A DNA stretch of 64,000 nt from Yponomeuta sedellus (Eukaryota; Arthropoda; Insecta; Lepidoptera; Yponomeutidae). Positions 55,301 through 64,000 of this stretch are shown piece after piece. Both the position numbers and the translations under genes were made by a program. The notes beneath the pieces were generated by a model that worked only from the letters and a program-made list of their open reading frames with translations, was not told the DNA's origin and did not search any database. The stretch spans positions 24,653,714-24,717,713 of the forward strand of contig OW203725.1 in NCBI GenBank assembly GCA_934045075.1. Direction: 5' to 3'. Each line of letters starts with the position of its first letter. Position 1 is the first letter of the stretch.

Positions 55301-58300
55301 AACACAAGTCATTTAGTTGTACATACTTAGTATAGGGTTAACGAGATAATATGTCCATGAATATTTGTTTATTTAAATACTATCCCTTGTTTCTACATTA
55401 GAATTTTGTGTGTTGTGGAAACTAAAGTATGTTTTTAATTCGATACAAAAGGAAAATATTGTCACTTTGAGATGTGCCGGGTTCGCAATCTGATGTACTT
55501 CCACATGTCGAATTCGTTACGTATTTTCACGTGTCCCAATGTCATAATAATATATAGATAATACAATCATCACTAGTCCCGCTATCAAATATTACGGCAG
55601 AAAATCCTGAACGATTCCAATCTTCTAAGTGTCAAATTAGTTAGGGATTTCGCAGGGTGGATCTACACGAATTGTCGCTAATTCGTCATTGTTCTCATTA
55701 ATCTCTCACAGTTCTCAGCACAACAGAAATGTACTAAGAATACAGTTATTGTCGTTTTAGTATGTAAGTTTGTCAGTCAACTCCAACTAATATAGAAATA
55801 AAAATATCTCTAACAACTGTTGCACTGACAACATAATAAGTGTGACACTTCCAAGGACAATGACGACGACAATTTGTGTAGATTCACCCAGTAACAAGAA
55901 TAAAGAAGAAAAAACATTTTAAAAACAGTACAATACGCCTCAATAACATTACGTATTACTAAAAGATAAAATATAAAGATATTTATTGAGTCACAGACAT
56001 CGGTGTACATGTAAAGTTAGGCTAGTTTACAGGTTGACTTATAAATAAGTATACGTAATTTTCTATCACATTAGAAACCAAGCTAGGCAGATCCTGTGTT
56101 ATGATTTCTAACGCCCCCTTCGGTTATCATTAAGTCAAATTTAAATACGGCAAATCTATATAAAAAACTACTTTGTTTCCTTTTTTCACTATCAGTAATC
56201 TGCTACCACATTACGCGCACCAAATGCAGAGCGATCCAAGTCGTGTATTACGAGTACATAAAATTTATAGAAAGAAAGGAAAACGACAATCACGGCGACG
56301 TGTCATTGCTGCTATAAATGGCAACTGACTCAGCAGCAATATGATTAGCGACAATCCTCCCGCGCTTATTTTCATTCAGTGCCAGGTTCTAGGGTCACAG
56401 ACTACGCTGCTGTGGCACAGCCGTGGGCAGTACTACGAATAGAATACTTGTAAGTATTCTATTCTGCATGGTATTGCCCACACTATCACATCAAACTAAC
56501 ACACTAATATTATAAAGGCGAAAGTTTATGACTGTGTATGTTTGTAATTACACTTTTTAGCCTCTAAATAGGTTTTTAAATTTGTTCCTTAGCACGGGTT
56601 AGTGCATTAAAAATAAAAAGTGTAATCATGTGGATACAGTGATATCGTTCCGATGTTAAACCTAACTGCAAAGTAGGTAGTCGGGGCTGTAAGTAATGCA
56701 ATTTTCTTAAGTCAGATGTCGCTGCCTGTACGTAATACAGAGAATATTGTAAAGAGGCTCGAAATTTCACTGATGCCGTGAGTCGCCCATTGGCTCAATT
56801 GGTAGAGCGCTGGTACGGATAGCCAGAGGTTGCGGGTTCGAATCCCGGCATGGGTGGAATTTTTAGCCTCTAAATAGGTTTTTAAAATTGGTTACAATCA
56901 ACCTAGAAAATAATAAATTAGTAAGTCGAATGGAGCTTTTTATACACAGTTCAAAGTAACCTTCTCATGGCATCGAACCCAACACCATCTAGCGACTTAA
57001 CTGCTAGACCATCCAGACAGGCACATGTGCCTAATTAGTGGCAATAAAATTAAATCACCAGTCATTGTAGGTAGATCACGTAAGTCTTCAATGGGCGGAG
57101 AAAGTTCAAGGTTAGGCGTCCTAAATAATTACAAATTCCACAGTGTTCGTCGCGGCACAATTCTAGCTATTTTCGGACGATATTGATCTGCTTCCTAGCA
57201 CTAAAATCCATGTTAATCTAGGCTCTTTATTGTCTTATTTTATTCAAGCGGACAAAGGTAATTCAACCTGGGAACACCTATCTCGCGCGCGGGAAATATC
57301 ACGCGCTCACGTAGCAGTAATGGCGGCTGTACACGCTCGCCCTAGAGCCCGAGAGTTTATAATTCGTTGCGGGTTTTGCGGGAAAACTCGCAATGGAAGA
57401 TAAATTCGTTGGGTCTTAGGCCTGATTTACATTTGCTTCATTTTCTTGCTTTTTAAGCATGCTTTACACAGAGGTAAAATAGAATAGAGGCTCCAAAAGC
57501 GTACAGGGACAGCGATTTTTTTTTGTGTTAAGTTACGAATAAATTTGAGACAGAGAATTATTATTAATCAGATAGTTTCAAAGCTACCTTCCCACAAAAT
57601 CCCAAAGATGGCGCTGTCCATGGACTTAAAAAACTGTGTGGGGATTTACATCTTCTTCTTCAGGCTTTATTAGTCCACTGCTGGACATAGCCCTCCCCTA
57701 ATCGCCATAGCGCAAGGTGGTGCCATCATTGGGGGGCATCAAACTTTAATCTGTGACAAACTGATGTGTTCGTAAGTGGTTGGTTGCTTGTTATTGTCAG
57801 TTGAAATAGAAAGAAAATATCAAACACAAAATACGGCGATTTCCGTGCAACTGGACTCTGATGTAAACGCGTTACGAAGTTTTTATCAACTTATCGAGAA
57901 ACGGGTGGTGTTTGTGTGTTGTATGAAAGCTTATAAGTTAGAAGGGCGGGTAATAAAAGTAAAGTATCCATCAATATGTTCATTATATTTTAAACACCTT
58001 TGCATTGACTCCAATATCGGTAAGTAGATATCGGTGTTCAAGAAGTCGATGCTAGCTTACATTTGAGAGCTACTTTTAAAAAGCCAACACGCAGAGAACA
58101 AATACGAAATATTCCAGAGAAATAGAGTGTAGAATGAATGAACCGAATGAACTAATGAATGACACGACCACGACATGACACATTAGTTTTTTTTATGTAG
58201 TAAGATTTTTTTAGGCAAGCGACACAGCCCCATGTTGCCAAGAATAAGTCTATAGACAGCGCCATCTTTGGGATTTTGTGAAAAGGTGGGTCTGAAACTC

Positions 58301-61300
58301 TCTCAAGGAGCGCCAACGGCGAAAACTCCAAAAAAATTGCTATCCCTTACGGATGTACGATTGTGGCGCCTCCATTCTATTCTACCTCTATATAAATCAT
58401 GCTTAAAAAGCATGAAAATAAAGCAAATGTAAATCAGGCCTCAGGCTAGTGTGTATACAGTCGCCATAAAGTATAGTGAGAGTATAATCTCACGTTTCCT
58501 ACCAAGGTTTTCTAGTTCTTACCTGGGGGGTTTTTCACCTGCTCTAGATTAGATCAGACCTTGTAGACTTTTAGTCCGGATCTACTTACGGGTCTTGTTA
58601 TATCGGACGAGTCCGACCAGGTTTCGCTCCGATTCGCAGAGCTTAATCCTGGTGACTCTTCCGATATAACAACACCCGTAAGTAGATCCGGACTAAAAGT
58701 CTACAATGTGTTGTTCTTACGAAAGTTTTAGTTCAAAAAAGATCAGACCTTTATTAACAAACACTAACAGCTTCATAAGAGTAATTTCTAATGGAATTTG
58801 TACGCAGTTTTCTTTTAATAAGCTGGTCGCCTATCTCTAATTAACTTGTGAAGCCTACTTTGGCCGTGATAGTTTTTAACTGAAGTTTATTATATGTGTT
58901 ACTGTCGTCTTCTGCAGACGTCTTCTATGTGCTAAGCCGCGGACGTGGCGAAAAAATAAGTGTTCCTTGTAATTTCACACGGAAGCCATGATCCTTGTAG
59001 ACTTCCCCTTATTTTTAGGGTACCACGGAACCCTGTTTCGTAAAAACTTCAGCTAACCCCGCTTTCTCGTTAGCTAACAATCTGTTAATTTATTTATTGA
59101 ATTATATTTTCGCGCTCTTTTGCTATTTGGTATCAATATATTTTCGATTTAATGATTTATGTACATACACATACCGAATATATTCTTCATGCAATCCACT
59201 CCATCCAAAGTTTGTCTGGAAGAGATCGCTCTTAGCGATAAGACCACCAAAACATTACTTAGATTTAAGAAATCATGGTCATATTCTTTTTTTCTGGTTG
59301 TGCAATAAAGTGTTCTCTATCTATCTAAACAGCTGTCAGTTGTTTTCTAACCAGTGTAAGTTTATAATACTCGCCACTGCATCGCAGGAAGGTTAGGCCA
59401 TACTCCACCACGGGGCCAAGACCGGGTTGGTGGATGATTGTAAATCAGTGGCGGGCCTTACTGCCGGAAGTTATCAATCCGCCCATAAGGTCTCTGCCTC
59501 TGACATGGCTATTGCCATAGTATTTCTTAATGATTCCCGATCCCGTTACATTATATTAAACGGGTCATTTCGATCGACATTTTTTATTAGGTTTTTATTA
59601 TTGCCATATTCTGCAGCTAGGCCTTGTATTGCCATATTCTGCAGCTAGGCCTTGTATTGCCATATTCTGCAGCTAGGCCTTGTATTGCCATATTCTGCAG
59701 CTAGGCCTTGTATTGCCATATTTTGCAGCTACGCCTTCTATTGCCATATTTTGCAGCTACGCCTTCTATTGCCATATTGTTGCATCATGGCATCCTCTTC
59801 TTCGGAGCAGCCCCGTCATGGCGGATAATGCGTGTTAAACGTTATCAAAAGTTACGCGGGATTGTGTGGCCCGGGTTAGCAACGCTTATCTTCTTTTGTA
59901 CGCTGAATTATGAAACAGATGTGATTTCGTAGTAACATTATACAAATAGGTTTCTAATAAATGTATAATAATATAATTGGCTGAATCGGCAACAAAATTA
60001 TTAACTGTAGAGAAAAATGTCACATGAATCATAAAATGAACTTAAACTAAACAAATCCACAATATTAACGGCATAACTAATTACTTACAATATTATTAAT
60101 ATGAGCGCAGACTCGCTAAGGACAAGGGAAAACATCATGAGGAAACCTGAGTATGTGAGGTGTTCAAATACCTCAGCGCTTAAAATTGCCAATCCGCGGT
60201 GGGCACGCGCAGTTATTAAGCCCATACTCTCTCTGAGGAAAGGCCTGTGCCCTGCAGTGGGATGTGTAAACTCGTAGGCTACATAAAAAAAAATATAGAT
60301 AAAGATTAAATATAATGCAGGTATATTGTTATTTATATAAGTAGTGTATTAATATATTTATATTTGCACCGACTACCCGTCTCTTATTTCCTCCAGCAAC
60401 TTTCCGTCGTAAGGTTGTCTGGAAGAAATTGCTTTTAGCAACAAGGCCACCAATTGTACTTTGTATCATTACATGTTTCATATGTGCTCTGGTTTACAAT
60501 AAAGAATATTCTTATCTTATAAAATGTCAATTAACAAGAGACATCTCTGGAAGCATTGCCGCGCAAGGGACTTCCTCTCCATCAGAAATGCCCCTGAGCG
60601 GTTGTCAAAACCACGCTTTCCTCGAGCGCCGCCCTAATCCTACTAAAATTGTAAACACGAAAATTTGTAAGTATGGATGGATGGATGGATGGATGGATGG
60701 ATGGATGGATGGATGGATGGATGGATGGATGGATGGATGGATGGATGGATGGATGGATGGATGGATGGATGGATGGATGGATGGATGGATGGATGGATGG
60801 ATGGATGGATGGATGGATGGATGGATGGATGGATGGATGGATGGATGGATGGATGGATGGATGTTTGTTACTCTTTCACGTAAAAAACTACTGAATGGAT
60901 TTTAATGAAACTTTACAATAATATAGCTTATACTTCAGAATAACACATAGGCTACAATTTATAAAAATAGATAAAATTGTGTGAATTGTCCAAAATATGA
61001 CGATAAGCGTCAAGATAGTTGGGAAAAATCGGCTAATACGCAGACGAAGTGGCGGGCACCAGCTAGTTCTTTAATAAAAGTCTCCCTTGAGAACCCCAAA
61101 AAACCCCAGTCGGCCCTTAAGCTAGAGACACGAACAATTTTTTTTTATAATGTATCTAATTGTGGTATATCATTACTTAGATATGAGATTATCCGGCGCG
61201 GAAAAATTAGGGATCAATAAGTTCCTCCTTTTTACCCGGATGCCCAAATGGTGTGTCAATGAAAAATATTGACAACACGGGTGTCACTGGCTATACGACG

Positions 61301-64000
61301 TTACCAAAAAACAATGGCGAACACCAGCTGTCATATTAATGGGTATAAGTAATAAAATAAATTATCATAAAGGCATAAAAACATTACTGTTAGATAGGTC
61401 TGTTGAATGAACAGCGGGCCATTTCATCTTAGATGAAAAACGTCACATTTTTACAAAGTCTATTTTACTCTATCTAGGCACATACAAATTTTTTTTATTT
61501 TATTTATTTGAGTATCTAGTTTTAGGAAAACCGTCGACGGAAAATAGAAGGTGCATTGTACAATATACAAGCAGAAGCGGAGTCATTTCTAAGGTTCTTA
61601 TTACTTATAGAGACATTCTAGAAGTTAAGAAAATACCTAGCTTATTCATTCACAACATCAAACAAATACTTATTGTGCATGTGAGATTTTTCTTTAGTGT
61701 AATCACAAGTTATTTTATTATCATTAAAGTGTTCAAAATATCTACGTAACAAATACTTATGTTAGTTAATTTATGTTATTATCCGTCTCTACAATCAAAT
61801 CAAATCGCAGTATTTGATTCGAAATTACGCAGAAAACGCAGAAGCAAGTAAAACTAGGTGTCCAAGGCACACGCCCTAAAATAGTCAATCGAGAATAAAA
61901 ACCGGACAACAGTTCAACCAACTGTGGATGAATGTAAGACAATGCTAGAGAGATCGTTGTGAGAGGTTGTCGTTAGTTCTGTAACGATTTGGTGTTCACT
62001 GTTATGTTACAAGAACTCTAAATAAATAAATCTAATTTATATAAATAAAATTCAAAGTCCTGACTGACTGACTCACTCATCAACGCCCAGCCCAAGCCGT
62101 TGGACCTAGGAAGCTGAAATTTTGCACAGAGGGCCTAAATATAATGGAGGCAAGGAATAAGACCGAATATTTTGAAATTCAGCCACTAAGGGGGCGAAAA
62201 GGGTTGCCAAAATTTGCATGGGAGGTATAAAAAAATGTTGTCTAATTACATTAATGACATACTCTTCAACACAATTGCCTAAATACGTGTTTCGCCGATT
62301 TTCTAAATTTAACCCTTTAGGGAGCTAACGGGGTAACTATTTACATTTATTTATTACTAGCTTTTGCCCGCGACTCCGTCCGCGTGGACTTTTTTTGCAA
62401 CCCCGTTAGCTCCCTTACGAGTTGAATTTAGATACTGATTCTGACTATACTGATTCGCCCGCCGCAATCCGCAGGACACATTCGGCCGCGCCAAGAACTG
62501 GGTGAAGGAGCTGCAGCGGCAAGCGTCGCCGTCAATCGTGATCGCGCTGGCGGGCAACAAGTCCGACCTGGCGGCCAAGCGCATGGTTGAGTTCGAGGAG
62601 GCGCAGGCCTACGCGGACGAGAACGGACTGCTCTTCATGGAGACCAGCGCTAAGACCGCCATGAACGTCAACGACATCTTCCTAGCGATCGGTGAGCTAC
62701 ACTAAGGATTATAACACCCGTATTCCAAGACGTTCCTCAAAGTCTCCTCGACTCAATACTCAACGGAGGTGGAGTCGAGGAGAGGTGGAGGCATTTCCTT
62801 GAGTTAGTATTACCCGTCAGTATTTGGAGTGTACTCGAGTGAGTACAATCAATATAATCTGTGGTAAAACTCGAGTGAGAATGTGGTTTTTTATGTTGGC
62901 AACGGCGATGTCATTGCTAAGGTTTGACAGGCAGAAGTTTTTCTTTCTCGTGGAGACTTCAAGGTAGGTCCCGAGGTACCTTAGATTTGATAGTTGATTC
63001 CTCGACTCGATTGAGAAACTTGCTCGGTTGGAGGATATTTAAATGTTTTGAAAAACTGTTGTCCTCGGTTGAGCAAGAGTGGAGTGGAAGAAAACTTCGA
63101 GGAACGTCTTAGAATATGGGTGTAAGAATATTTGGTGATTCAACACAAAACAATTTAGGTGGAGAAAGTTTATCCGTCGGAATATGCATGTTTAGGCTTA
63201 ACCAGAGGCTGGTTGACTACTATTGGCTATGTCGGTCTTTACATACAAGTTTCTTGACTGTGAGAAAGAGCATGAGGATTGTGATTTATTTCATTTACAT
63301 AAATATTGCAACAAAGAAATAAATGTTGTGATTGCGCTGGTAGGCAATAAGTCCGACCTGCCAAACATTTAGTAGTTTAAGGCATACGCGGACGAGAATG
63401 GTCTCATCTTCGTGGAGACGTGACTACGAATGCTGGACTTAATAAAACCACAAACTCCACAAAGTTCTGGGCAGAAACTGTTTAGTTTTTTGTAAAGACT
63501 GATGACAAATGTTTTTCTATCGACACGCTCAAAAGATGAATAAAAACACATTGCTCTCATTTCGCGCACCACCGTGATCACGATCGCGATCGGAGGCCAT
63601 CTTTGACAGAAATGTCGAGGCCAATTCCTTTCTATGTAACTATTTTAAAAGACAGTCTAGAACCTAGAATCAACAACCAAGGACTTAACTTTCCGCTTTA
63701 ATTTAATTTAATAATTTGCAAGCACGGTACAATTTATATCAGTAAATTACAGTATTTAAGACCATGCGCCGAGTGCTGGCATGCAATTTTTTTTGCAGTT
63801 AATACTGTACTTGTTAACATCGATTTGGATGCTAACCTCGAAATGGTTCTCGATTCGACCAGTAAATATTTGTTTGGATCCTCAATTGTCTGTCTCGGTT
63901 CCAGCGAACAAGTTACCAAAGAGCGAGGGCGGCGGCGGGGCGCCGGCGGGGGGGCGCCGGCTGGCGGAGGGGGAACCCCCCCGCACCGGCGGCTGCTGCA
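40060..64000 (+). CDS. Rab5: Rab5 small GTPase (last codons beyond the window)
   Basis: Rab5 controls early endosome fusion and endocytic traffic on the cytosolic face of endosomes. Exons 40060-40307, 44200-44272, 62475-62692 and 63905-64000+ join in frame to about 211 residues, close to the family's 212-220. The GTPase motifs are all present: P-loop GESAVGKS (29-36), switch I STIGAAF with Thr54, WDTAGQE (Gln81, equivalent to the catalytic Gln79 of human Rab5A), NKSD, and [26 protein letters not shown] is Rab5-specific. The C terminus is Gly/Pro/Arg-rich and ends with Cys-Cys, the geranylgeranylation site, one base before the window edge. The third intron is 18.2 kb and full of transposable elements. 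Confidence 0.96.
40507..41629. mobile_element. Tc1/mariner-like element with ~41-bp inverted ends
   Basis: TA|CAGTGTATCCGTTCTTAAA on the left and its exact complement ending GGATACACTG|TA on the right. The arms extend through GGCATAACGAGTAAACAAAC. A TA duplication and CAGTG ends fit the Tc1/mariner type. No transposase remains; the interior looks like other repeat sequence. Rab5 intron after exon 1. Confidence 0.75.
41630..42540. other. Rab5 intron, unassigned
   Basis: No gene, no recognised element. Confidence 0.4.
42541..42800 (-). repeat. Dispersed repeat C variant
   Basis: The minus strand shows GGCCATACTCCACCACGG and GGCCTCTGAGTTGGCTTTAA. It is closest to the variant copy at 6073 (GAGGGGCACGGG block). 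Confidence 0.7.
43170..43765 (+). mobile_element. RTE-clade LINE 3' end (dead)
   Basis: Frames read [20 protein letters not shown], then [40 protein letters not shown] and [20 protein letters not shown], the conserved end of RTE-like reverse transcriptases in Lepidoptera. A frame change near 43400 shows decay. Short tails of the family recur at 9305, 10818 and (reversed) 57650. Confidence 0.85.
44200..44272 (+). CDS. Rab5: Rab5 exon 2
   Basis: Acceptor ttattttccag, donor AACCAG|GTTAGT. AG+A completes Arg83, then [20 protein letters not shown] and ITNQ. Phase 0 end. Confidence 0.95.
44273..45569. other. Start of the 18-kb Rab5 intron
   Basis: Contains a reversed tRNA-headed SINE near 44680-44750 (minus-strand GGCGCAGCGGTAGCGCAA and GGGGTTCGAAC). 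No gene. Confidence 0.5.
45570..45745 (+). repeat. SINE A copy
   Basis: TACGTAATACAGAGAATATT, GGCTCAATTGGTAGAGCGCT, GGGTTCGAATCCCGGCATG and the tail GCCTCTAAATAGGTTTTTAA. Near-identical to the copy at 56700-56886. Confidence 0.85.
45746..47588. other. Rab5 intron, repeat fragments
   Basis: 45980-46140 is a SINE-like tail (GGAAAACATCGTGAGCAAAC; CCCTGCAGTGGGACA) also seen at 5280 and 60130. 46170-46400 is an unassigned GC-rich block. 47220-47290 has a small inverted repeat around TTATTAGGGAAATAAGG. No gene. Confidence 0.45.
47589..47945 (+). repeat. Repeat C copy split by a small DNA element
   Basis: TCAACCCTTGTATG...GCATCGCAGAAAGGT is interrupted at 47638 and resumes AGGTTAGGCCATACTCCACC at 47903. 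Confidence 0.8.
47639..47902 (-). mobile_element. Small non-autonomous DNA element (copy 2, 264 bp)
   Basis: Reverse-oriented copy of 8532-8800. AGGT on both sides (47635-47638 and 47903-47906). Ends TGGAACG and CGTTACA. Its insertion into repeat C defines both borders exactly. Confidence 0.8.
47946..49446. other. Rab5 intron, unassigned with one hairpin
   Basis: A hairpin at 49055-49096 has 11-bp arms TGTTTGCCCCC and GGGGGCAAACA. No gene seen; 48583-49206 ORFs are short and without recognisable motifs. Confidence 0.45.
49447..49660. mobile_element. 214-bp fold-back element with ~95-bp arms
   Basis: AAAACTGTTTTTACACAGAT and TTCACTCGTTTATTATATTT on the left are mirrored on the right almost completely. 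The centre holds a second inner inverted pair, GTCTCGGATGACTA and TAGTCATCCGAGAC, around ATCATC triplets. Confidence 0.85.
49791..50590 (+). repeat. SINE B copy interrupted by a LINE fragment
   Basis: The tRNA-like head (GGTGGTAGCGGAGCGGTGTA; GGGTTCGAGCCCCGGCATG) ends at 49873. The body resumes at 50401. The gap is filled by a LINE tail flanked by CAATAGACTTTGT on both sides. Confidence 0.85.
49874..50400 (-). mobile_element. RTE-like LINE 3' fragment with 13-bp target duplication
   Basis: CAATAGACTTTGT at 49861-49873 and 50401-50413. The minus frame reads [20 protein letters not shown] and SEVAQDKRK, typical of an RTE-like C terminus. It ends in short TATG repeats, the usual RTE tail, and is 5'-truncated. 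Confidence 0.8.
50591..51734. other. Rab5 intron, repeat fragments
   Basis: A reversed GATCTCTTCCAGACAACG repeat tail lies near 50940-51060, and a TAGGGTTCCG-type fragment near 50609. No gene. Confidence 0.45.
51735..52135 (-). repeat. Dispersed repeat C copy
   Basis: The minus strand shows GGCCATTCTCCACCACGG and GAAGCACGGAAGCGCTCGG. A short AT-rich insertion (51782-51820) interrupts the distal block. Confidence 0.75.
52136..53004. other. Rab5 intron, AT-rich
   Basis: No gene. GATGATGATG microsatellite near 52880-52910, next to a GTCCAGCAGTGGACTGA repeat edge. Confidence 0.4.
53005..53345 (-). repeat. Dispersed repeat C copy
   Basis: All blocks of the family on the minus strand, with a short deletion around the GGTTGGTGGAGG segment. 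Confidence 0.8.
54001..54560 (-). mobile_element. LINE 3' end with RNase H-like tail
   Basis: The minus frame reads [20 protein letters not shown], then [18 protein letters not shown], the conserved zinc-knuckle-like end (C-x2-C with HV) found after RNase H domains in R1/I-type LINEs. Upstream coding sequence is in several frames with stops. Dead fragment. Confidence 0.75.
55125..55270 (+). repeat. tRNA-headed SINE (third type)
   Basis: GACCTCGGTAGCGCAGCTGC and CTCGGTTTCGATCCCCGGCC resemble tRNA A and B boxes. The acceptor and anticodon arms do not fold cleanly, and a SINE-like body follows (TTGTCTCGGGTCTTGGATGT). Confidence 0.6.
55271..56549. other. Rab5 intron, unassigned AT-rich sequence
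   Basis: No gene. A palindrome AGAATACTTGTAAGTATTCT occurs at 56440-56463. CTAATATTATAAAGGCGAAA at 56504 is a Helitron-like 5' edge. Confidence 0.45.
56550..56900 (+). repeat. SINE A, full length, joined behind another copy's tail
   Basis: Tail of one copy at 56556-56620 (GCCTCTAAATAGG; AGCACGGGTTAGTGCATTAA), then a full copy with head GATATCGTTCCGATGTTAA, boxes GGCTCAATTGGTAGAGCGCT and GGGTTCGAATCCCGGCATG, and tail to 56886. Confidence 0.85.
57419..58440. mobile_element. 1-kb DNA element with ~200-bp inverted ends, Harbinger-like
   Basis: Left GGCCTGATTTACATTTGCTT and right AAGCAAATGTAAATCAGGCC are complements, and similarity continues inward past GCATGCTTTA and CCCAAAGATGGCGCTGTC. The flanks TTA and TCA could be a decayed 3-bp duplication. 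A reversed RTE tail is inserted at 57650-57740. No transposase. Confidence 0.8.
58561..58706. mobile_element. 146-bp hairpin element
   Basis: TTGTAGACTTTTAGTCCGGA, then TCTACTTACGGG, and on the right TCCGGACTAAAAGTCTACAA preceded by CCCGTAAGTAGA. The arms are about 47 bp. The loop contains GACCAGGTTTCGCTCCGATT. Diverged copies at 11120-11245, 12690-12748 and 34038. Confidence 0.85.
59370..59520 (+). repeat. Repeat C fragment
   Basis: GCATCGCAGGAAGGTTAGGC and CCACCACGGGGCC. Both ends truncated. Confidence 0.7.
59601..59780 (+). repeat. 28-bp tandem repeat, six copies plus a partial
   Basis: Starts at 59601, 59629, 59657, 59685, 59713, 59741 and a partial at 59769. Unit TTGCCATATTCTGCAGCTAG plus GCCTTGTA; later copies drift to TTTTGCAGCTACGCC. 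Confidence 0.92.
60638..61066 (+). mobile_element. Helitron-like non-autonomous element carrying a long ATGG microsatellite
   Basis: Starts TCCTACTAAAATTG after A and ends GCACCAGCTAG before T, fitting the Helitron pattern TC...CTRR inserted between A and T. TGTTTGTTACTCTTTCACGT is a block seen in many lepidopteran copies (from general knowledge). Confidence 0.55.
60673..60863 (+). repeat. (ATGG)n microsatellite, about 48 uninterrupted copies
   Basis: 191 bp of perfect ATGG. It reads as MDGW repeats in every frame that lacks a stop, which is an artefact. Confidence 0.97.
61067..62474. other. End of the large Rab5 intron
   Basis: Repeat edges: TTTTGCCCGCGACTCCGTCC near 62363 (reversed Helitron-like 3' end) and CAAAGTCCTGACTGACTGAC near 62053. 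No gene. The acceptor caatccgcag ends at 62474. Confidence 0.5.
62475..62692 (+). CDS. Rab5: Rab5 exon 3
   Basis: It encodes [40 protein letters not shown] and [20 protein letters not shown], including the NKSD and SAK guanine-binding motifs. Donor ATCG|GTGAGC leaves one base. Strongly GC-rich at third positions. Confidence 0.96.
62714..63123. mobile_element. 410-bp MITE with ~29-bp inverted ends
   Basis: ACACCCGTATTCCAAGACGT and ACGTCTTAGAATATGGGTGT at the borders, continuing TCCTC. GAGTCGAGGA-like motifs repeat inside. No ORF of note. Confidence 0.75.
63330..63440 (+). pseudogene. Dead partial duplicate of Rab5 exon 3
   Basis: GTGATTGCGCTGGTAGGCAA, AAGTCCGACCTG, then GCATACGCGGACGAGAATGG and ATCTTCGTGGAGACG match exon 3 codons for [11 protein letters not shown] and AYADENG...FMET. 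In-frame TAG TAG replaces the [10 protein letters not shown] segment, and no splice sites flank it. Confidence 0.85.
63905..64000 (+). CDS. Rab5: Rab5 exon 4 (cut by window edge)
   Basis: Acceptor tcggttccag. G+CG gives Ala, then [20 protein letters not shown] and [11 protein letters not shown]. The hypervariable tail ends with the two prenylated Cys. The stop codon is outside. Confidence 0.93.

Noticed and set aside
60429..60905. 158-codon ORF with MDGW repeats
   Set aside because: Pure microsatellite translation inside a Helitron-like element.

Overview
The window is eukaryotic nuclear DNA, almost certainly from a lepidopteran (moth or butterfly). The evidence is split genes with GT-AG introns, insect-type orthologues of stathmin, CWC22, UTP23, APC13 and Rab5, and AT-rich introns full of tRNA-headed SINEs, RTE- and CR1/Jockey-like LINE pieces, Helitron-like ends and many fold-back DNA elements. 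Identities rest on reading motifs and on exact closure of reading frames across splice sites. No database search was run.

Layout. 1-16535 (+): the 3' part of a stathmin gene, whose first coding exons lie left of the window. An antisense LINE with a long intact ORF2 occupies 1-3125. The canonical stathmin exons are 4119-4333, 5907-6024 and 16461-16535. Three extra 47-codon, phase-0 cassette exons (6859-6999, 10555-10695, 14500-14640) each look like one more tubulin-binding repeat, and the last two are near-duplicates. A 41-bp minisatellite built from the end of the first cassette plus its splice donor fills 7353-8531. The 3' UTR probably runs to the poly(A) signal at 19718. 20426-29923 (+): CWC22 (nucampholin), six exons, frame closed at 1113 aa. 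30613-32791 (+): a CFAP119/CCDC189-like ciliary gene, three exons, 268 aa. 36299-34255 (-): UTP23, two exons, 250 aa. Its single intron contains a complete APC13 gene (36102-35890) on the same strand. 40060-64000 (+): Rab5, four coding exons. The last exon is cut by the window edge just after its Cys-Cys prenylation motif.

These are unrelated housekeeping functions (microtubule dynamics, splicing and exon-junction loading, cilia, rRNA processing, cell-cycle ubiquitination, endosome fusion), so no operon or pathway logic joins them. The notable features are local: a possible -1 frameshift signal in the LINE, modular stathmin exons with a repeat array made from a splice site, the APC13-in-UTP23 arrangement with overlapping splice signals, and a dead partial Rab5 exon. 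Introns, especially the 18-kb Rab5 intron 44273-62474, are mostly transposon debris with clear nested insertions.
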